From Daedaleopsis sinensis (lineage: Eukaryota; Basidiomycota; Agaricomycetes; Polyporales; Polyporaceae): 64,000 bases of DNA. The translations under genes and the position numbers were made by a program. The stretch is from the NCBI GenBank assembly GCA_033807695.1, contig CM066308.1, positions 2,542,001 to 2,606,000 of the forward strand, in the 5' to 3' direction. Below, in pieces: positions 58,201-64,000 of this stretch (the stretch's first letter is position 1; every line of letters begins with the position of its first letter). The notes below the pieces were generated by a model. It saw only the letters and a program-made list of their open reading frames with translations. It was not told the DNA's origin and made no database searches.

Positions 58201-59755
58201 GGAACGCAGTCAACGCCATACCGCAGATAGTGAGCAATGTTGCAGATAAATTGCAAGAGAGTGCGTACGCGCTATCTATCGCCGGTTGCGCCGCCAATTG
58301 TATCCTCGCAGATCTCTCCGCGGACATGGTCTGCCGGATGACGGACGCGGTTCTCGACGGCCTGACAGACTACACCAGTGACGAGCGGGGCGACGTTGGC
58401 TCGTGGGTACGTATCGCGTGTGTCAGGGGTCTGGCGTCCATCATCCGGACAGTATTCTCGTGTACGCGCGAACTCCCGGACCTTGCCAGCTACCTGCCGC
58501 CGGAGAAGTTCCATGCCGCAATCGCCGGGACTATCAAGCAAGGGGTGGAAAGGCTGGATAACGTCAGGCAGACTGCAGGAGAGAGCTTCTTGGCCATCCT
58601 CCAGCTCCCGCCTCCTGCGGTCCCGGACCCAAGCCCGTGGAAGATTCTGGGTGAGAAGATGATGAAGGACTTATTCTTGAGGTATGACGTGTGTCCGGGC
58701 TTGGTGGTGTGCGTGGGGGTCGAGAATCGCTCACAAGAACCACACAGTGGTCATGAATCAGTTGGGTGGCACAATGCCCATTGGCTATTCCCTAAGGCGG
58801 TACAAATTCTGGACATTGAGCGGTACCGCGATCAGGTTCTCGCTGGACTTGTGCTCAGCGTGAGCACAAAGACGGATAGCACGGTACGTCAGCTGTGCTC
58901 TGTGGCGCACGTAGAGTTCGCCATGGTATGGTTGGGAACTAGACCCTTTCTCGCAGCAACGCCCCGTAACCGCCGCTCTGGTGAATTGGGCCATGACAGC
59001 GCCTGTCTCAACGGATGAGCGCGACCGATACGATCTCCGCGGGCTTTCTCGTGATCTTGTCACGCAGGCGTCGAAAAATGCGAGCTCGAACAATATTGTC
59101 GTCCCCATATTGCAGACCCTGAATGTCCTACTTGATGCCGACGTCTTCGAGAACTTGCCGCAAGATCCAGAAGGAGCCCAGACGTAAGTGTTATGATCGG
59201 AAAGCGCAGGGTCTTCGCTAACATCTACTATGAAAACAGATTGCGATCCTTGTTGTCTCTCGTTACGCGCAATGCGTCGCGATTGAAGAGTCTACAACGA
59301 ATCATGATGTCCATGAGATGGTTAGTTGAGCTCTCGGAGATTGTCAATGATAAAACAACACTCAACAATCCCCTCTAGTCTTGTTAACTTGTTGCCGATC
59401 CGAGAGCTCCAGAGAGATTGCATCGCGCAGTTGCCCACATATCTCGAGCATCAATATCCTCATGTCAGCCTTCCCTTCTAGAACAGTATACGAGGGGTGC
59501 TTACATTCATCGTCACAGGTGCGTGCCAATACGGCAGAGTACCTGTACCTTGTTCTGTCGAGCAAAGACACGGGGTTGGAAACCGAAGAAGTAGAAGAAA
59601 TTCTTTTGGAGACCGAGTGGTATGTCACCATACCGTTCGTAACATTTCAGGGTGCCTAACGGATTGTCTTCAGGTCCTCGAAAGCGACCGACGGCGTGTT
59701 TAAGGAGGCCACCCGGCGTTGTATCGAGCTACTGGAATCTGCGAAAGCAGTTTGA
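55218..59755 (+). CDS. TBCD: Tubulin-folding cofactor D
   Basis: Eighteen exons join in frame from ATG at 55218 to TGA at 59753-59755, giving 1,182 residues, the usual length of the family. Exons: 55218-55385, 55447-55645, 55704-55986, 56035-56113, 56169-56385, 56442-56818, 56879-57103, 57157-57257, 57311-57464, 57519-57641, 57709-58104, 58167-58681, 58748-58883, 58957-59183, 59240-59320, 59379-59463, 59519-59619 and 59674-59755. Family marks are KFRGYKTITRFFPHEIPDV, VGSNVRDAASYVLWSLARA, IHIRRAASAAFQEYVGR, FPHGIDVLRKTDFYAVG and RHWDPVMRQIGAQSLKA. The protein is a HEAT-repeat chaperone that holds beta-tubulin and builds the alpha/beta dimer with cofactors C and E. Joins around 57641-57709 and 58681-58748 were chosen by homology to the family pattern. 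The last exon has a degenerate copy near 61 kb. Confidence 0.92.
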
Positions 59756-60025
59756 CGTGGTCTTACGTAGTATGCCCGCCGTGGTCATCATTGCCGATTG
59801 TAGTTGAACTCTTCCTTTTTGACGAAAACCCAAGGGGCAGCCATTCCTGAGCCACACTGATTTGTCCTGTTTGTAGGTTGTGTATTTTGGCACAATTCGT
59901 GTAATTGTATAGTTATTATGATGCTCACAATCGCTTGTCGAGATGAGTACATTACAGTAAGTGAACTGGGTCTGCCTGGACGCACCGCACTAGGATTATA
60001 GCATGGTGGATGGACATGAGTACAT
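59756..60025. other. Convergent intergenic region
   Basis: 3' flank of TBCD and of the orphan ORF on the - strand. AT-rich, no feature recognised beyond presumed 3' UTRs. Confidence 0.45.
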
Positions 60026-60922
60026 TCAAAGCAAATGGATCCAGGTTTCTCCTTCACCCTTGAAGCCGAAGCTTTCGAGCGTGCTACGATATCTTCTTCT
60101 CTTCCTCGGCCGAGCGTCGGGGAGCGGTACCGGTTGTTCGTTGTCTCCCCTATGCAGACGATGAGGACCTACTGAACGGGGGGACGGACGGTCCTTCAAC
60201 GATTTTTCGGTACGTGGCATGCTATTCTTCTGGCAGGGTTGGGGGGCCGCGTCGCTTCTAGCAGGTCTCCTGCTCTGGACCTCTTGCAGCTGCATGTCCC
60301 TGCATTGGATTGGTGCGCGTGAAAGCTGAGCGGTATTCGCATCCGCTTGCTCGTCTTCGCTATCCCATCCCTCTTCCAACTCCCCTAGCTCCTCGTCGAC
60401 GATCTCAGCCAGCGTCTTGGCACATAGCTGCCCACAGCACACGGGTGGAGTGAAGGGGAAGTAGACCGAGCGGAGGTCGGGGAGGTCCGACGTGGGTGCA
60501 TTCGCCGACATGGACGACGCAGAGTTGTCGATGGGCAAGGGGGTACGGAGGACACTCGGTGCATTCGGGACCTCCAGGTTGACCGCTGTGACTCGTTGAC
60601 GAGCGCACTGGTTTACGATCAGGACAGTCGCGGTATACGGCGTGGAGGGCTCGATGGAGACCACTGGCCCAGTGATGTGGGGGTCGTACGCCTCGTGCCA
60701 CGCTGGGACAGCGGATGGTGAGTGAAAAGCGGTCTTCGTCAACGCGTATATCCTAATAGGCTGACCGAGGGTGATAGGAAGTGGAGGGTGCGTGCATAGG
60801 CGGTAGGAATGCACGATGATCGTCGCGTCACCGTGAGCGGTGTGCAGGGGAGGTGGAGAGGCATCAGTCCACATCGCCACTACCGACATCGGTTCGACGG
60901 ATTCAGCACATTCATTAATCAT
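60026..60922 (-). CDS. Intronless orphan ORF, unknown function
   Basis: A single open frame of 298 codons starting MINECAESVEPMSVVAMWTD. The N-terminal half has strand-like segments (ATIIVHSYRLC, IRIYALTKTAF, TATVLIVNQCARQRVTAVNL). The second half is acidic (ELGELEEGWDSEDEQ) and then basic with an NLS-like cluster (ARPRKRRRYRS), ending GEGETWIHLL. No family is recognised. It lacks introns, unlike every other long gene nearby, and sits between TBCD and a degenerate copy of the TBCD tail. Confidence 0.55.
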   Translation of the reverse strand: MINECAESVEPMSVVAMWTDASPPPLHTAHGDATIIVHSYRLCTHPPLPITLGQPIRIYALTKTAFHSPSAVPAWHEAYDPHITGPVVSIEPSTPYTATVLIVNQCARQRVTAVNLEVPNAPSVLRTPLPIDNSASSMSANAPTSDLPDLRSVYFPFTPPVCCGQLCAKTLAEIVDEELGELEEGWDSEDEQADANTAQLSRAPIQCRDMQLQEVQSRRPARSDAAPQPCQKNSMPRTEKSLKDRPSPRSVGPHRLHRGDNEQPVPLPDARPRKRRRYRSTLESFGFKGEGETWIHLL

Positions 60923-60967
60923 CGTCGAGAGAGTAGAAACAGGTAGCTCGAACTAGCTTGAAATACC

Positions 60968-61092
60968 CAGTGACGGTGTGTTTAAGGCTGGTTCAGCCGT
61001 TCAAGGAGGCCTCGCGGCGTTGTATCGAGCTACTGGAATCTGTGAAAAAAATTTGACATGGTCTTATAGACTATGCCCTTGGTCATCTTACC
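60968..61092 (+). pseudogene. Degenerate copy of the TBCD last exon and 3' flank
   Basis: About 125 bp match the end of TBCD at 59685-59795. Shared runs include GGCGTTGTATCGAGCTACTG at 61016 and 59716, GACGGTGTGTTTAAGG against GACGGCGTGTTTAAGG, and GGTCTTA plus TATGCCC...GGTCATC after the stop. A short insertion (CTGGTTCAGCCGTTC) interrupts it, and the codons before the stop are changed (GTGAAAAAAATTTGA against GCGAAAGCAGTTTGA). No other TBCD exon is present, so it cannot be functional as TBCD. Confidence 0.85.
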
Positions 61093-61328
61093 CTTTGAAG
61101 TACCCGCTGGGGGTCATATCAACCTGCTCTAGCCTGCGGTGAGTACTGGAGGAGGCAGACTCAGTTACAGTGCACCGTGCCTGAGGACGATGATTAGGAT
61201 GCGTGGGAAAATGACTGAATGTGCCTATGGGCGTCTATTTACTCGTAACAGCCGCTGGGCCGGACGTCACTTCTCCTCGAGTCCTTGGCTTTCTGTCTGT
61301 CCGTCCACCACCTAACACGACTTCCGAC
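61093..61328. promoter_or_regulatory. Probable promoter region of the V-ATPase B gene
   Basis: This interval lies between the TBCD-tail copy and the V-ATPase B start. No TATA consensus was identified. The call rests on position only. Confidence 0.3.
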
Positions 61329-63551
<2,223 letters not shown>

Positions 63552-64000
63552 GGGTCGTGCGCCAGTCCGTCCCTGAGCCTGAGATCGAGCGCGACGGAAG
63601 GGCGGTGGGGTCGTGCGCGGTATCTCCGTCCGACGTGGGGCTCAGAAGACACGAAGAGGGCGAATGCACGGACTCTGTTGTCGTTGGCATGGAGGAGAGG
63701 CGAAGCCGGTACGGGGGACGCGCACCACACGAACACTGTCACCAATGCAGGCGCACGAGTACGTCCGTCTGTTGTACATACCACCGCCATGACGAATGCG
63801 TTTGTGTTCTATTCCGTGCACGTTCTCGGAGATTGCGCGCGGCACTCGTCTCCGGCGTGCGGAGATGCTGCCAATCTGCCAGTGGGGGAATCGTACGAGA
63901 TTGTCCTCAAGGCCCAAGGAGCATCCTTCACGAGCCACGGCGCGGCACGGTGCACGCACGACTCGGATCCCGATCCACGACATCCACGTCTGACGCTGCG
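63552..64000. other. 3' flank of VMA2, no gene seen
   Basis: Presumed 3' UTR and intergenic sequence to the right edge. Open frames in it have no splice support or recognisable motifs. Confidence 0.45.

Overview
The window looks like nuclear DNA of a filamentous basidiomycete, probably an agaricomycete of the Polyporales type. The phylum call rests on three things: GC-rich genes cut by many introns of about 45-70 bp, dense packing on both strands, and typical fungal families (Zn2Cys6 factor, kelch-BTB Ral2-like protein, alternative oxidase, Ure2p-like GST, Tad-like LINE). The order is an inference; no marker gene here fixes it. Exon joins were worked out by hand from splice signals and frame continuity, so single boundaries may be off.

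Layout. 1-1.3 kb: 3' end of an unrecognised gene. 2.35-4.45 kb: CHFR-like RING/PBZ ubiquitin ligase. 5.1-9.8 kb (-): kelch-BTB Ral2-like protein with a very long disordered tail. 10-14.3 kb: gene-poor stretch holding a 692-bp hAT-like MITE with a perfect 8-bp target duplication. 14.5-15.9 kb: pyridoxamine-phosphate oxidase, whose last exon and 3' region are tandemly duplicated. 16.0-19.4 kb (-): Zn2Cys6 transcription factor. 19.5-20.0 kb: small membrane protein. 21.2-25.1 kb: alternative oxidase, preceded by a decayed copy of its own promoter and presequence exon. 26.2-27.2 kb: glutathione transferase. 27.2-35.0 kb (-): alpha/beta-hydrolase gene split inside an exon by a complete 6.4-kb non-LTR retrotransposon in the same orientation, flanked by an 11-bp target duplication. 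35.9-37.6 kb: 2-oxoglutarate/Fe(II) oxygenase. 38.5-40.4 kb (-): cytosine-deaminase-like amidohydrolase. 40.8-45.1 kb (-): two genes of unknown function.

The right third is a housekeeping block. It holds NDUFAF6 (-), SDHAF1 (+), mitochondrial ribosomal uL29m (-), the SUMO ligase Nse2 (-), mitochondrial uS12m (+), a Spo71-like PH protein (-), tubulin cofactor D (+), an intronless orphan ORF (-) and V-ATPase subunit B (+). Four of the five genes between 45.6 and 51.3 kb act in mitochondria, and with the alternative oxidase five genes in the window serve respiration or mitochondrial translation. Several pairs are head to head with 130-310 bp between them and may share promoters.

The strongest unusual signals are structural: the LINE that broke an otherwise intact hydrolase gene, the MITE with its target duplication, and three separate partial duplications of gene ends (PNPO terminal exon, alternative oxidase first exon, cofactor D 3' end) within about 46 kb. 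I did not find a convincing new enzymatic or defence system.
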